Assembly (NCBI GenBank): GCA_021776515.1
Contig: JAJFFS010000007.1
Coordinates: forward strand, 1-64,000
Direction: 5' to 3'
Source: Robiginitomaculum sp.
Lineage (GTDB): Bacteria; Pseudomonadota; Alphaproteobacteria; Caulobacterales; Maricaulaceae
Length of the DNA stretch: 64,000 bases
Shown: positions 55,119 through 63,907 of the stretch, piece by piece
Layout of the letters: each line of letters begins with the position of its first letter
How positions within the stretch are numbered: position 1 is the first letter of the stretch
Program-made: the position numbers and the translations under genes
The notes under the pieces: generated by a model
What the model was told of the DNA's origin: nothing
Database searches by the model: none
What the model saw: the letters and a program-made list of their open reading frames with translations, nothing else

Positions 55119-55832
55119 ATGGCTGAGCAACAACCGATTGAACTTTATTATTTCCCCACCCCCAATGGCTGGAAAATTTCCATCGCCCTAGAGGAAATGG
55201 GCCTGCCATACACGATGAAACCGGTAATGATCGGGCAGGGTGATCAGTTCAAGCCGGAATTTCTGAAATTCAGCCCCAATAATCGCATGCCCGCGATCAT
55301 TGATCCTAACGGCCCGGACGGCAAACCTATATCGGTTTTTGAAAGTGGTGCTATTTTGCAATATCTGGCCCGCAAAACAGGCACGTTTGGCGGCAAGGGT
55401 GCGCGCCAGCAGGTTGCCGTTGAAGAATGGCTGATGTGGCAAATGGGTGGCCTTGGCCCTATGGCCGGGCAGGCGCATCATTTTCGCCAGTATTGCGATG
55501 AAGAATACCCCTACGCCATTGATCGTTATACCAATGAGGTCAACCGTCTTTACGGGGTGATGAACAAGCGCCTTGAGGGCCGCGATTATCTGGCTGATGA
55601 ATATTCGATTGCTGATATGGCCTGTTGGGGCTGGATTGTACCGTTTGAACGTCAGGGACAGGATCTGAATGATTTTCCAAATCTCAAGGCATGGTTCGAG
55701 CGTCTGGGTGAACGCCCGGCGGTGCAAAAAGGCTTTGCGCTTGGCGCGGAACTGCGCGGCGATCTGGCGGTGAAAAGCGAAGATACCGACAAAGCCAAAG
55801 CGGTCCTGTTTGGGCAGAAGGCGCAAGCGTAA
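55119..55832 (+). CDS. Glutathione S-transferase family protein (Nu-class/YfcG-like)
   Basis: This 237-residue protein has the thioredoxin-fold N-terminus LYYFPTPNGWKISIALEEMG, where TPNG-K is the glutathione site of YfcG/YghU disulfide reductases, NNRMPAIID and FESGAILQYL. The C-terminal helical domain has DYLADEYSIADMACWGW. ATG 55119 has GGAG 8 bases upstream; the preceding 21 bases in frame lack similarity. It reduces disulfides or conjugates glutathione. Confidence 0.9.
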   Translation: MAEQQPIELYYFPTPNGWKISIALEEMGLPYTMKPVMIGQGDQFKPEFLKFSPNNRMPAIIDPNGPDGKPISVFESGAILQYLARKTGTFGGKGARQQVAVEEWLMWQMGGLGPMAGQAHHFRQYCDEEYPYAIDRYTNEVNRLYGVMNKRLEGRDYLADEYSIADMACWGWIVPFERQGQDLNDFPNLKAWFERLGERPAVQKGFALGAELRGDLAVKSEDTDKAKAVLFGQKAQA

Positions 55833-55838
55833 AACAGC

Positions 55839-56765
55839 TTACAGTCCCGGCTCGCCTTTATGTTCCGGGTGCAGGGCGACATAGTCCGCCTTGATCTGGC
55901 CGGAGGATTTGCGGCCCCCGTCATGGCACCAACCGGGTTCGGCAAAGATATACCAGATACGCTCTTTCAGGCTGAGGCCTTTCTGCGAGGCGTCCTTGAT
56001 GATGCCGACATATTCATGCACGGCAACACGCAAGGGGTTAAATGTGCCCAGATCACTAACCAGACCATAGCGCGGAGCATCGTCTTTACGCTCGGCGATG
56101 AACGTACCAAACATCCGGTCCCAGGTGATAAAAACACCGGCATAGTTCGCATCAAGATAACGCGGATTATTGGCGTGATGCACCCGGTGGTGCGAGGGGG
56201 TGTTCATAATGGCTTCAAACCATTTTGGGCATTTATCGATGACCTCGGTATGGAACCAGAACTGGTAGATGAGGTTCAGACCATAGCAAAACCCGATCAG
56301 CACCGGATGAAACCCTAAAAGCACAATAGGGATAAAGAACAATACGCCACCCGAGATGAGGCCGGTCCAGGTTTGGCGCAGTGCTGTGGTGAGATTATAG
56401 TGCTGTGAGGAATGGTGGATCACGTGCGATGCCCAGCCCCAGCGACAGCGGTGCATATAACGGTGAATCCAGTAATAAGCGATATCGACAAGCACAAAAC
56501 AGGTTATGCCAGTGAGCCAGTTAAAAGGCATTTTATAAGGGGCAAGGTAGTAGGCAGAAATTAAAAGTGCCCCGGAAACAATCCCGGTAATTCCATTAAT
56601 GACCGAGCTGCCAACGCCCATAAAAACACTGGTTGCAGCATCCTTGCTTTCATATTCTCCGCCTTTGCCGCGCACCCGGATAAGGATAATTTCGGCCAGG
56701 ATCAGCACGATGAAAAGTGGCGAGGCCAGCGTAGTGACAGGTACTCCTTGTAAAAAATCAGGCAT
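55839..56765 (-). CDS. Sterol desaturase/fatty acid hydroxylase family membrane protein
   Basis: A 308-residue di-iron membrane enzyme. Histidine clusters HRYMHRCRW, HVIHHSSQHYN and HHRVHHANNPRY supply the iron ligands; about four helices precede and flank them. Family members desaturate or hydroxylate sterols, hopanoids, carotenoids or fatty acids; the substrate here is unknown. It overlaps the upstream gene by eight bases and converges on the GST. Confidence 0.9.
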   Translation of the reverse strand: MPDFLQGVPVTTLASPLFIVLILAEIILIRVRGKGGEYESKDAATSVFMGVGSSVINGITGIVSGALLISAYYLAPYKMPFNWLTGITCFVLVDIAYYWIHRYMHRCRWGWASHVIHHSSQHYNLTTALRQTWTGLISGGVLFFIPIVLLGFHPVLIGFCYGLNLIYQFWFHTEVIDKCPKWFEAIMNTPSHHRVHHANNPRYLDANYAGVFITWDRMFGTFIAERKDDAPRYGLVSDLGTFNPLRVAVHEYVGIIKDASQKGLSLKERIWYIFAEPGWCHDGGRKSSGQIKADYVALHPEHKGEPGL

Positions 56766-57201
56766 GAGCTTGCTCCTTTACCGTGCCATTGATCGCTTTG
56801 CGGATAGTATTTTCTTCTGTCTGGCGGGTACCCTCATCAGCAAAACAAAGCTCCATATCCGGCCAGGTAAAATCCTTGAGAGCGATACCAAGGCTGGCGC
56901 CTTTTCCTGATAAGGCTTTGATCGTTGATGCGCCTAGAGTGCGTACCGCCATGCGGTCCCCCAACGCCCGAACCAGTACTAACCCCGGGGTGCTTTTCAG
57001 GTAAACCAAAGCCCCTGTGCCGTCCGCGCTACGCATAATGCGATCAATACCCACGCCCTCAAAGTGTTCGGCAATGGTCTTTTCTACGGGCTCATCTGTT
57101 TCAAGAACTACCAGGTGGGCAATGCCGGTCATGCGGATCAGAAATGCAATGAAAACAATGGCGACGAGAGACGGCAGGATGACATAGAGTAAGTCTGGCA
57201 T
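56758..57201 (-). CDS. Unrecognised protein with one N-terminal membrane helix
   Basis: This 147-residue protein has a hydrophobic helix (about 5-22) and a compact soluble domain with VVLETDEPVEKTIAEHF, DRIMRSADGTGALVYLKS and LVRALGDRMAVRTLGA. The family is not recognised. It overlaps the sterol-desaturase-like gene by eight bases and lies 14 bases after the aldehyde dehydrogenase, so all three may be one transcript. Possibly an accessory subunit of the membrane enzyme. Confidence 0.8.
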   Translation of the reverse strand: MPDLLYVILPSLVAIVFIAFLIRMTGIAHLVVLETDEPVEKTIAEHFEGVGIDRIMRSADGTGALVYLKSTPGLVLVRALGDRMAVRTLGASTIKALSGKGASLGIALKDFTWPDMELCFADEGTRQTEENTIRKAINGTVKEQAHA

Positions 57202-57215
57202 GGCAAAAGCTCTCT

Positions 57216-58604
57216 TCAGGACATGAAGCCCAATATGCGTTCAATGGTTTTCCCATAAGGCGGAAATAACATTTTCCGGCTATTCATTTTGGATTGGTGA
57301 AATACGCCTTTGGCATGGGAAAAGGTAAGAAAACCATCATGGCCGTGATAGGCACCAATACCGCTATCGCCCACGCCGCCAAAGGGAAGATCGTTCTGGG
57401 CGATGTGCATGATGGTATCGTTTACCGCCACGCCGCCGGCCAGCACTTCATTGTTGAGACGTTCGACAACAAGTTTGTTGTCAGAAAAAATATAAAGCGC
57501 CAGCGGGTGCGGACGTTCGGCAATAAAATCCATGGCATCATCAAGGCTGTCATAGGGCACCAGCGGCAGGAGGGGGCCAAAAATTTCCTCGCTCATAATA
57601 TCCATGTCTGGCGTAACATTGGTCACCAGTTTTGGCGGCATTTTGCGGATGTTAGAACTTGTTTTGGCCTCATCGGGATAAATTTCGATGATGTTTGCGC
57701 CTTTTTTACGGGCATCATCCAGAAGGCCCTCAAGGCGGGCAAAATGCTGTTCTGAAATCACCGCCGTATAGTCATCATTATCATGAATGCTGGGGTAAAA
57801 TTGACGGCTCGTTTGCACCAGCTCATCCACTGTTGCTTCAATTTTATCACGCGGTGTCAGGACGTAATCCGGGGCGATGCACGTTTGCCCGGAATTAAGC
57901 AGCTTGCCTGATAAAATACGCTCCGCCGCCGTTTTCAAGGGATAGTCATGGTCAATGATGGTTGGTGATTTGCCGCCCAGTTCCAGTGTCACCGGAGTGA
58001 GGTTTTTGGCAGCGGCCTCCATGACAAAACGCCCGACCTTGGTAGAGCCGGTAAACAGCATGTGGTCAAAATTCAGGGTGGAAAATTCCTGCGCGATTTT
58101 GGCATCACCGGTGATAACGGCAACAAGGTCTTCGTCAAATATTTCGCCAAGCAGACGTTTGGTCAGTTCGGATGTACGCGGGGTTAACTCGGACGGTTTA
58201 ATCATGGCGCGGTTGCCCGCACTAAGCGCGGCAATCAGCGGCGAAATAGCCAATTGGAACGGGTAATTCCACGGGCTGATAATGCCGACAACGCCTTTGG
58301 GCATGTAACGCACTTCATTTTTTGCCGGTTTGAACTGCAGGGCGACCGGGCGGCGTGTGGCCTTCATCCATTTGCGCAAGTGCTTTCGCGTGTGTTTGAT
58401 CTCGGTCATCAGTGCGGTAATATCGGCCAGCCGGGTTTCTATCGTAGAGCGGTGGCCAAAATCCTCTGATACCGTCGCCGCGATCTCATCGCTATTATCA
58501 CCAATCATTTGCGCCAGTTGTTTCAGGCGGTGATCACGAACGTCAAAAGACGGGTTAGGTTCGGTGCGAAAAGCATCGCGCTGTTTTTGCAAGATCGAGT
58601 GCAT
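57216..58604 (-). CDS. Aldehyde dehydrogenase, coniferyl-aldehyde dehydrogenase (class 3-like) type
   Basis: A 462-residue NAD(P)-dependent dehydrogenase of the short ALDH3-like group. It has GVVGIISPWNYPFQLAISPL, KPSELTPRTS, the nucleotide loop FTGSTKVGRFVM, the general base in TLELGGKSP and the catalytic cysteine in NSGQTCIAPDY. A hydrophobic C-terminus like that of eukaryotic fatty-aldehyde ALDH3 is absent. It oxidises aromatic or medium-chain aldehydes; the coniferyl label rests on overall resemblance. Confidence 0.9.
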   Translation of the reverse strand: MHSILQKQRDAFRTEPNPSFDVRDHRLKQLAQMIGDNSDEIAATVSEDFGHRSTIETRLADITALMTEIKHTRKHLRKWMKATRRPVALQFKPAKNEVRYMPKGVVGIISPWNYPFQLAISPLIAALSAGNRAMIKPSELTPRTSELTKRLLGEIFDEDLVAVITGDAKIAQEFSTLNFDHMLFTGSTKVGRFVMEAAAKNLTPVTLELGGKSPTIIDHDYPLKTAAERILSGKLLNSGQTCIAPDYVLTPRDKIEATVDELVQTSRQFYPSIHDNDDYTAVISEQHFARLEGLLDDARKKGANIIEIYPDEAKTSSNIRKMPPKLVTNVTPDMDIMSEEIFGPLLPLVPYDSLDDAMDFIAERPHPLALYIFSDNKLVVERLNNEVLAGGVAVNDTIMHIAQNDLPFGGVGDSGIGAYHGHDGFLTFSHAKGVFHQSKMNSRKMLFPPYGKTIERILGFMS

Positions 58605-58636
58605 AGGGTCTCCAGAAAAAAGTGAACAGTGTTCAG

Positions 58637-59668
58637 TTAATCAGATCGAGAGGCCCGCGCCAAGAGGGCAGCACGGGCATCATTGGCAAAATCACTGAAT
58701 AATCCGTCGATACCAAGGTCAATAAAGAAATCGTATTCGGCCTGGGCATTGGCAAAGGTGTCAGGCAACTGATCAGAGCGAAATGTCCACGGGTGGACTT
58801 TTAATCCCGCCGCGTGAGCGGCCTCAACCCATCCCGATGATGTGCCATCCTTGTTAACCAGCAAGGCCTTGGAGGGGCCAATGCCGTCCGCGTACGTGGC
58901 AATATCTGCCATGTTCACGCCTTCCGCTTCGGCCAGTAACATAATCAGCGGCAGTCCAGTTTTACCGCGTAAAGATCGTAAAATACCATCTTCAAATGAC
59001 TGAATGAATACAGGCGAGCCGGGTTTGCCCCATCCTGATTTTTGTAATTCTCCCAAAACAGCCACTTCAAAATCATAACCTAACGATTCGAAATATGAGG
59101 GTAATTTTGTTTCCGGGTAGATGCCAACCGGGTTGCCCTGCATGGAGGTGCGTCCCTGTGCCACGGCAATCACTTCGGCAAAGGTGAGAATTTCAAATAG
59201 TCCGTCGGTAGCATGGCTGCGCTTTTCCATCGCTTGTCTTGCTCGCAAAGTTTTTATCTCGGCAAGGGTGAAATCCTCAGAAAACCAGTCGGCGCCCTCA
59301 TGGCCGTCTTTAACCGTTTTGCGGTCTGCAAATTCGGGGTGGTCGGCCACATTGGTGGTGGTGGATAAATAATGGTCGTGGCGGGCAATGAGATGACCGT
59401 CTTTGGTGAACACCAGATCAGGCTCAATATAATCGGCCCCCATTCGGATGGCCAAATCATACCCCTCAGCCGTATGTTCGGGCAGATAACCGGGCGCCCC
59501 CCTGTGGGCAATGACCAAAGGTTGGGTGTATTGCTTTGCGGACATGGTTACATCCTTTTTCTCAGACATTATGTTTGGCTGACAGGCGGCAAGTCCCGCA
59601 CTTGTCATAAGTGCAGGAACAGCCCCAAGGGCTTGCCGTCTTGTCATCACGGGTTGTTTCAGTCTCAT
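58637..59668 (-). CDS. Glycerophosphodiester phosphodiesterase (GlpQ type), Tat lipoprotein
   Basis: A 343-residue enzyme. MTRRQALG gives a twin-arginine motif (residues 10-11) and LAAC (Cys29) a lipobox, so it is folded before export. The catalytic barrel has VIAHRGAPGYLPEHT, DYIEPDLVFTKDG and IARHDHYL, the acid-base histidines and metal-binding residues of GlpQ. It releases glycerol 3-phosphate from deacylated phospholipids. Start ATG 59668; ATG 59647 (just before the twin arginines) is also possible. Confidence 0.92.
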   Translation of the reverse strand: MRLKQPVMTRRQALGAVPALMTSAGLAACQPNIMSEKKDVTMSAKQYTQPLVIAHRGAPGYLPEHTAEGYDLAIRMGADYIEPDLVFTKDGHLIARHDHYLSTTTNVADHPEFADRKTVKDGHEGADWFSEDFTLAEIKTLRARQAMEKRSHATDGLFEILTFAEVIAVAQGRTSMQGNPVGIYPETKLPSYFESLGYDFEVAVLGELQKSGWGKPGSPVFIQSFEDGILRSLRGKTGLPLIMLLAEAEGVNMADIATYADGIGPSKALLVNKDGTSSGWVEAAHAAGLKVHPWTFRSDQLPDTFANAQAEYDFFIDLGIDGLFSDFANDARAALLARASRSD

Positions 59669-59742
59669 TAAAATGACTCCACATGCAAAAGTTATGCGAA
59701 TTTAGGCCAATGGGGCAAGCACAAGACCTTGCCAAATCCGAA

Positions 59743-59766
59743 TTTTTGCCGGTCAGGCGGCAAAAA
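59743..59766. terminator. Hairpin with T/A-flanked stem, possible bidirectional terminator
   Basis: A 9-bp stem TTTTTGCCG/CGGCAAAAA around a six-base loop. It lies upstream of the glycerophosphodiesterase gene, so it would only stop transcripts entering from outside or serve a lost gene. Confidence 0.4.
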
Positions 59767-59833
59767 AGAAAATAAGGCGGGGATAAACGCGTATGCTTAT
59801 GATGTTTCCAAGCTGGTCTTTGCATTTTTTACC

Positions 59834-59863
59834 GTGTCATTTCGGCGAAGGCCGGAATGACAC
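59834..59863. repeat. 30-bp palindrome of the GTCATTTCGG...CCGGAATGAC type
   Basis: A near-perfect inverted repeat GTGTCATTTCGGC/GCCGGAATGACAC, with one T:G pair in the arms. Same general class as the extragenic palindromes at 7797 and 16905. Confidence 0.85.
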
Positions 59864-60234
59864 TTGCGGAACAGGGCTTTACATAACAATGCCGTCACCC
59901 TGAGTTTGCCCTAAGGGTGGGGTGTCTTTACTAGATTCACAATGTCAAATAGCCGCGTAAAACCAGGCAGACCTGGCCCCGCACATGATGATTATGCGCT
60001 CACCAAACTGACCGGGGATAAGTGTGCCAAAGTGCGAGGGCAGCCAGGGGCATTCTGGGACAAAACAGCATAATTTTTTATGCCATAAGCCGCGCATCAG
60101 GGGTGTATAAGGGGCAGGCTCGAATATTGACCTGCGCACCTCGAGATGAGGCTGTATCGTTTCACTTTCCTCACATCCTTGCGAAAGCGCTTGCAGTTAT
60201 CGCCTGTGGTGGGTAAATCATAGGAGGGTAAATA

Positions 60235-60249
60235 ATGAACGGCATTTAG
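60235..60249 (+). other. Four-codon minicistron (MNGI-stop) ahead of the 2-oxoacid oxidoreductase operon
   Basis: AGGAGGG at 60222-60228 is the best ribosome binding site of this region and points at ATG 60235, which reads only MNGI before TAG. The true gene starts at 60267, in another frame, with a weaker GGAG at 60255. Possible leader for coupling, or remnant of an older start. Confidence 0.4.
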
Positions 60250-60266
60250 CCGTCGGAGTATACGGG

Positions 60267-62096
60267 ATGAACGCACCCGACGGGTGGAAGCGCCAGGACA
60301 CAGCACCGCCAACTGATACGACTGATCCTGATTATTTTCATAAAGTGGTTGATTGCCAATGGGCTTGCCCGGCGCATACGCCGGTACCAGCTTATATACG
60401 GCTGATCGCGCAGGGGCGGTTTTCTGACGCCTATATAATGAACAGGCAATCAAACGTGTTTCCGGGCATTCTGGGCCGGGTTTGTGATCGCCCGTGCGAG
60501 CCAGCCTGCCGTCGTGCCCGCGTGGAAGAAGAGCCGGTGGCCATCTGTCGTCTCAAACGTGTTGCCGCCGACCATAAAGACGACATTACTGACCGCTTAC
60601 CCAAAAAACCGTCTAAAACTAATGGCAAGCGCATCGCGCTCATCGGGGCTGGTCCGGCCAGCTTTACCGTTGCCAATGATCTGGCGCCTTTGGGTTATGA
60701 ATGCACAATATTTGAACGCCACGGTGTGCCGGGCGGCCTGATGCGGTCCAATATTCCGGCTTTTCGCCTGCCTGAAAGCGTGTTGACCGAGGAATTGGGT
60801 TATATCCTTGATATGGGCGTTGAGCTTCGCCTCAACTCACCGGTTGGCAGTATGAAAGCTTTACTTGATGAGGGGTATGACGCGGTATTTGTTGGCACGG
60901 GCGCACCCAAAGGCAAGGAATTAAGCCTGCCGGGGCGCAAAGAGGGCGATGCCAATATTCATATTGGGATTGACTGGCTCGAATCCGTGGCTTTCGAGCA
61001 CACCAAATCCATTGGCAAAAAAGTGCTGATTATCGGCGTTGGCAACACGGCTATGGATTGCTGCCGCACGGCGCTGCGCCTTGGGGCCGATGATGTTAAA
61101 GTGATGGCCCGCAAGCCGCGCTCATTCTTCAAGGCCTCCGAATGGGAGCTGGAGGATGCCGAGGCAGAAAATGTGGCGATCACCGTCAATCATTCCCCCA
61201 AATCCTTTGTGGTGGAAAATGGTGTGCTCACCGGCATGGTGTTTGAGACGCTGGAATACGAACTGGACGAGAAGGGCGCTATTCTTAGCCAGAACGTCAC
61301 GGGTGAGGTGACTATCCCTTGTGATGATGTGGTGCTGGCCATCGGGCAGGAAAATGCCTTTGAATGGATCGAACGTGATGCCGGGCTGAAATTTGGCAAA
61401 TGGGATATGCCGGTGGTGGATGAAACAACATTTCAGTCCACCACGCCGCGCGTATTTTTTGGCGGTGATGCGGCCTTTGGGCCAAAGAATATTATCTGGG
61501 CCGTGGAACATGGTCATCAGGCGGCCATTTCCATTCACCAATATTGTCAGGATCAGCTTTTACTGGCGCATCCGGCCAATGGTCTGGAATTGACCAGCAC
61601 AAAAATGGGCATGTTTGAATGGCGCTATTCCAACAGCTTTGACGACGCACACAGACGCGCCATGCCCCATGTGGAGCTGGCGAAACGGTTCAAGGATCTG
61701 GGCACAGAAGTAGAGCTGGGCTTTACTGCCGAGCAGGCCGCGATAGAGGTGGAGCGCTGTCTGAATTGTGATGTGCAAACCATTTTTGATGCACCTTTGT
61801 GTACCGAATGCGATGCCTGTATTGATATTTGTCCGGTGGATTGTCTGGCGATTACCCAGGCCGGTGATGAAGTACATCTGCGCGAAACACTGGATGCACC
61901 GGGGCTGGATGCTGAACAGGCACTTTTTGTTTCGGATGATTTGCCGTTAACCGGGCGCATAATGATCAAGGACGAGAATATTTGTCTGCATTGCGGGCTG
62001 TGTGCCGAGCGCTGCCCGACCGCAGCGTGGGATATGCAGGAGTCACAAATCATCATCCATCACGTTGAGGATATGGCCGAGGGGGCAAGCCAATGA
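60267..62096 (+). CDS. korC: NAD(P)H-linked flavin/Fe-S subunit of a 2-oxoacid oxidoreductase (GltD-like, KorC type)
   Basis: This 609-residue protein has a GltD-type N-terminal Fe-S domain (Cys30, Cys34, Cys73, Cys77, Cys81), an FAD site IALIGAGPAS (123-132), an NAD(P) site VLIIGVGNTAMDCCR (about 253), and two C-terminal 4Fe-4S motifs, CTECDACIDICP (about 512) and CLHCGLCAERCP (about 573). It is followed by alpha and beta subunits of a 2-oxoacid oxidoreductase. In Azoarcus evansii a subunit of this size (KorC) lets 2-oxoglutarate oxidoreductase use NADP. The same role is inferred here: electrons from the oxidoreductase pass through the clusters to FAD and then NAD(P). Confidence 0.88.
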   Translation: MNAPDGWKRQDTAPPTDTTDPDYFHKVVDCQWACPAHTPVPAYIRLIAQGRFSDAYIMNRQSNVFPGILGRVCDRPCEPACRRARVEEEPVAICRLKRVAADHKDDITDRLPKKPSKTNGKRIALIGAGPASFTVANDLAPLGYECTIFERHGVPGGLMRSNIPAFRLPESVLTEELGYILDMGVELRLNSPVGSMKALLDEGYDAVFVGTGAPKGKELSLPGRKEGDANIHIGIDWLESVAFEHTKSIGKKVLIIGVGNTAMDCCRTALRLGADDVKVMARKPRSFFKASEWELEDAEAENVAITVNHSPKSFVVENGVLTGMVFETLEYELDEKGAILSQNVTGEVTIPCDDVVLAIGQENAFEWIERDAGLKFGKWDMPVVDETTFQSTTPRVFFGGDAAFGPKNIIWAVEHGHQAAISIHQYCQDQLLLAHPANGLELTSTKMGMFEWRYSNSFDDAHRRAMPHVELAKRFKDLGTEVELGFTAEQAAIEVERCLNCDVQTIFDAPLCTECDACIDICPVDCLAITQAGDEVHLRETLDAPGLDAEQALFVSDDLPLTGRIMIKDENICLHCGLCAERCPTAAWDMQESQIIIHHVEDMAEGASQ

Positions 62097-63907
62097 CCAA
62101 GTCTGTGGTAAATGACTTTGTGATCAAGCTGGCCAATGTCAATGGTACCGGCTCTTCCAGTGCCAATGGCTTGCTGATGAAGTCCATATTTCGCATGGGC
62201 GTGCCGGTGGTGGGCAAAAATGTTTTTCCCTCCAATATTCAAGGCTTGCCGACATGGTATGAAATCCGTGTCACCGGCGAGGGCTATGGTGCCCGTTCCG
62301 GGGATGTGGACATTATGGTGGCAATGAATGCCAATACCTATGCGCGCGATATTGCCGAACTGCGTCCCGGCGGCGTACTGATTTATGACAGTACATGGCC
62401 ACGCCAGCATGTTTTATCGCGCAGCGACGTTACCGTGCTTGGCGTGCCTTTTGCGCAAATGTGCAATGATGCTTTCGCGGTGGCGCGTTCACGGGTGCTG
62501 ATGAAAAATATGGCCTATGTTGGCACTGTGGCGGCATTACTGGACATTGATCCTGATGTGATCCGGGGTCTGGTGCGCGAGATGTTCGTCAAAAAGCCCA
62601 AGCTGATTGACCTGAATATGCAGGCTATCGCGCTGGGTTATGATTATGCAAAAACCAATTTTGAGTGTCCGTTGGCCATGCGCGTTGAACCGCTGGATAA
62701 AACCGCTGGCAAGATAATGATTGACGGCAATACTGCCGCCGGTCTTGGCTGTGTTTATGCCGGGGCTACCGTCGGTGCCTGGTATCCCATCACACCCTCC
62801 ACCTCGTTAATGGATGCGTTCAAATCATGGTGCGAGAAGTTTCGTATTGATCCTGAAACCGGCGAGCATAACTACTGCATCATTCAGGCCGAGGATGAAC
62901 TGTCCGCTGTTGGCATGGTGGTGGGGGCCAGCTGGAATGGTGCACGCTCATTCACGCCCACATCCGGCCCTGGTATTTCCCTGATGAGTGAGTTTATAGG
63001 CTTTGCCTATTACGCGGAAATCCCGCTGGTGCTTTTTGATGTGCAACGCGTGGGGCCATCCACGGGCATGCCAACACGCACCCAGCAATGCGATGTGCAA
63101 CTCTGCGCCTATGCTTCGCACGGCGATACCCGCCATATTTTGTTGTTCCCGGCGGACCCTGGTGAATGCTTTACCATGGCTGCAGACGCATTTGATCTGG
63201 CCGAGCGTTATCAAGCCCCGGTGTTTGTGCTTTCTGACATCGACATTGGCATGAATGACTGGATGGTGGACGAGCTGACCTGGGATGATGCGCGTCAGCC
63301 GGATCGTGGCAAAGTACTGGACGTTGACCAGATTAAAGACCTGGATAAATTTTACCGTTATCGTGATCCTGATGGCGATGGCGTTCCTTATCGCACCTTG
63401 CCGGGCACCCATCCCAAAGGGGCGTATTTCACCCGCGGGTCTGGCCATAATGCTGATGGGGCCTATACGGAAAATGAAACCGAATACCAGGAAGTTCTGG
63501 ACCGCCTTTTGCGTAAATGGCGCGGCGCGGCAGAACATGTTCCGTCGCCCATTGTCAAATCGGCCAAAGGTGGAAAGGCGCGCTGGGGCATTATCGCTTA
63601 TGGCAGCTCTGATTGTGCGGTTCTTGAGGCTTGCGACACGCTGGCCAAAGATGGGTTGCATCTCGATTATATGCGTGTTCGGGGGTTTCCGTTTTCTGAT
63701 GAAATATACGACTTCGTTAATGCCCACGATCTTGTGTTTGTGGTTGAGCAGAACCGCGATGCCCAATTGCGTGGGTTGATGATGCTGGAGACGCAAATTC
63801 CCCGGGTCAAACTTGAGTCTATTCTGCATTATAGCGGCGAGCCGCTAACCTCATGTTTTGTGCACGAGCACATCAAATCTTGTATCCGCAAGGAGCAAAG
63901 CGCATGA
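62093..63907 (+). CDS. korA: 2-oxoacid:acceptor oxidoreductase alpha subunit (gamma-alpha fusion, KorA type)
   Basis: This 604-residue protein has an N-terminal gamma domain (about 1-190; NVNGTGSSSANGLLMKSIF and TGEGYGARSGDVDIMVAMN) and an alpha pyrimidine-binding domain (about 205-600; GCVYAGATVGAWYPITPSTSLMD and QAEDELSAVGMVVGASWNGA are typical of KorA). A C-terminal transketolase-like part ends with VVEQNRDAQLRGLMMLE. With KorB it decarboxylates a 2-oxoacid to acyl-CoA, most likely 2-oxoglutarate to succinyl-CoA. The start overlaps the korC stop by four bases. Confidence 0.92.
   Translation: MTKSVVNDFVIKLANVNGTGSSSANGLLMKSIFRMGVPVVGKNVFPSNIQGLPTWYEIRVTGEGYGARSGDVDIMVAMNANTYARDIAELRPGGVLIYDSTWPRQHVLSRSDVTVLGVPFAQMCNDAFAVARSRVLMKNMAYVGTVAALLDIDPDVIRGLVREMFVKKPKLIDLNMQAIALGYDYAKTNFECPLAMRVEPLDKTAGKIMIDGNTAAGLGCVYAGATVGAWYPITPSTSLMDAFKSWCEKFRIDPETGEHNYCIIQAEDELSAVGMVVGASWNGARSFTPTSGPGISLMSEFIGFAYYAEIPLVLFDVQRVGPSTGMPTRTQQCDVQLCAYASHGDTRHILLFPADPGECFTMAADAFDLAERYQAPVFVLSDIDIGMNDWMVDELTWDDARQPDRGKVLDVDQIKDLDKFYRYRDPDGDGVPYRTLPGTHPKGAYFTRGSGHNADGAYTENETEYQEVLDRLLRKWRGAAEHVPSPIVKSAKGGKARWGIIAYGSSDCAVLEACDTLAKDGLHLDYMRVRGFPFSDEIYDFVNAHDLVFVVEQNRDAQLRGLMMLETQIPRVKLESILHYSGEPLTSCFVHEHIKSCIRKEQSA

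Larger units (their letters stand above)
59669..60266. other. Gene-free 598-bp intergenic region
   Basis: Contains a hairpin TTTTTGCCG/CGGCAAAAA at 59743-59766, the palindrome at 59834-59863, a second weaker palindrome with CACCCTGAG...CCTAAGGGTG (about 59894-59919), and at its right end a four-codon minicistron with a strong ribosome binding site. No convincing longer gene. Confidence 0.6.

Noticed and set aside
62948-63829. 293-codon minus-strand frame opposite korA
   Set aside because: Long, but it mirrors the high-quality korA frame, lacks family motifs and has no sensible context.
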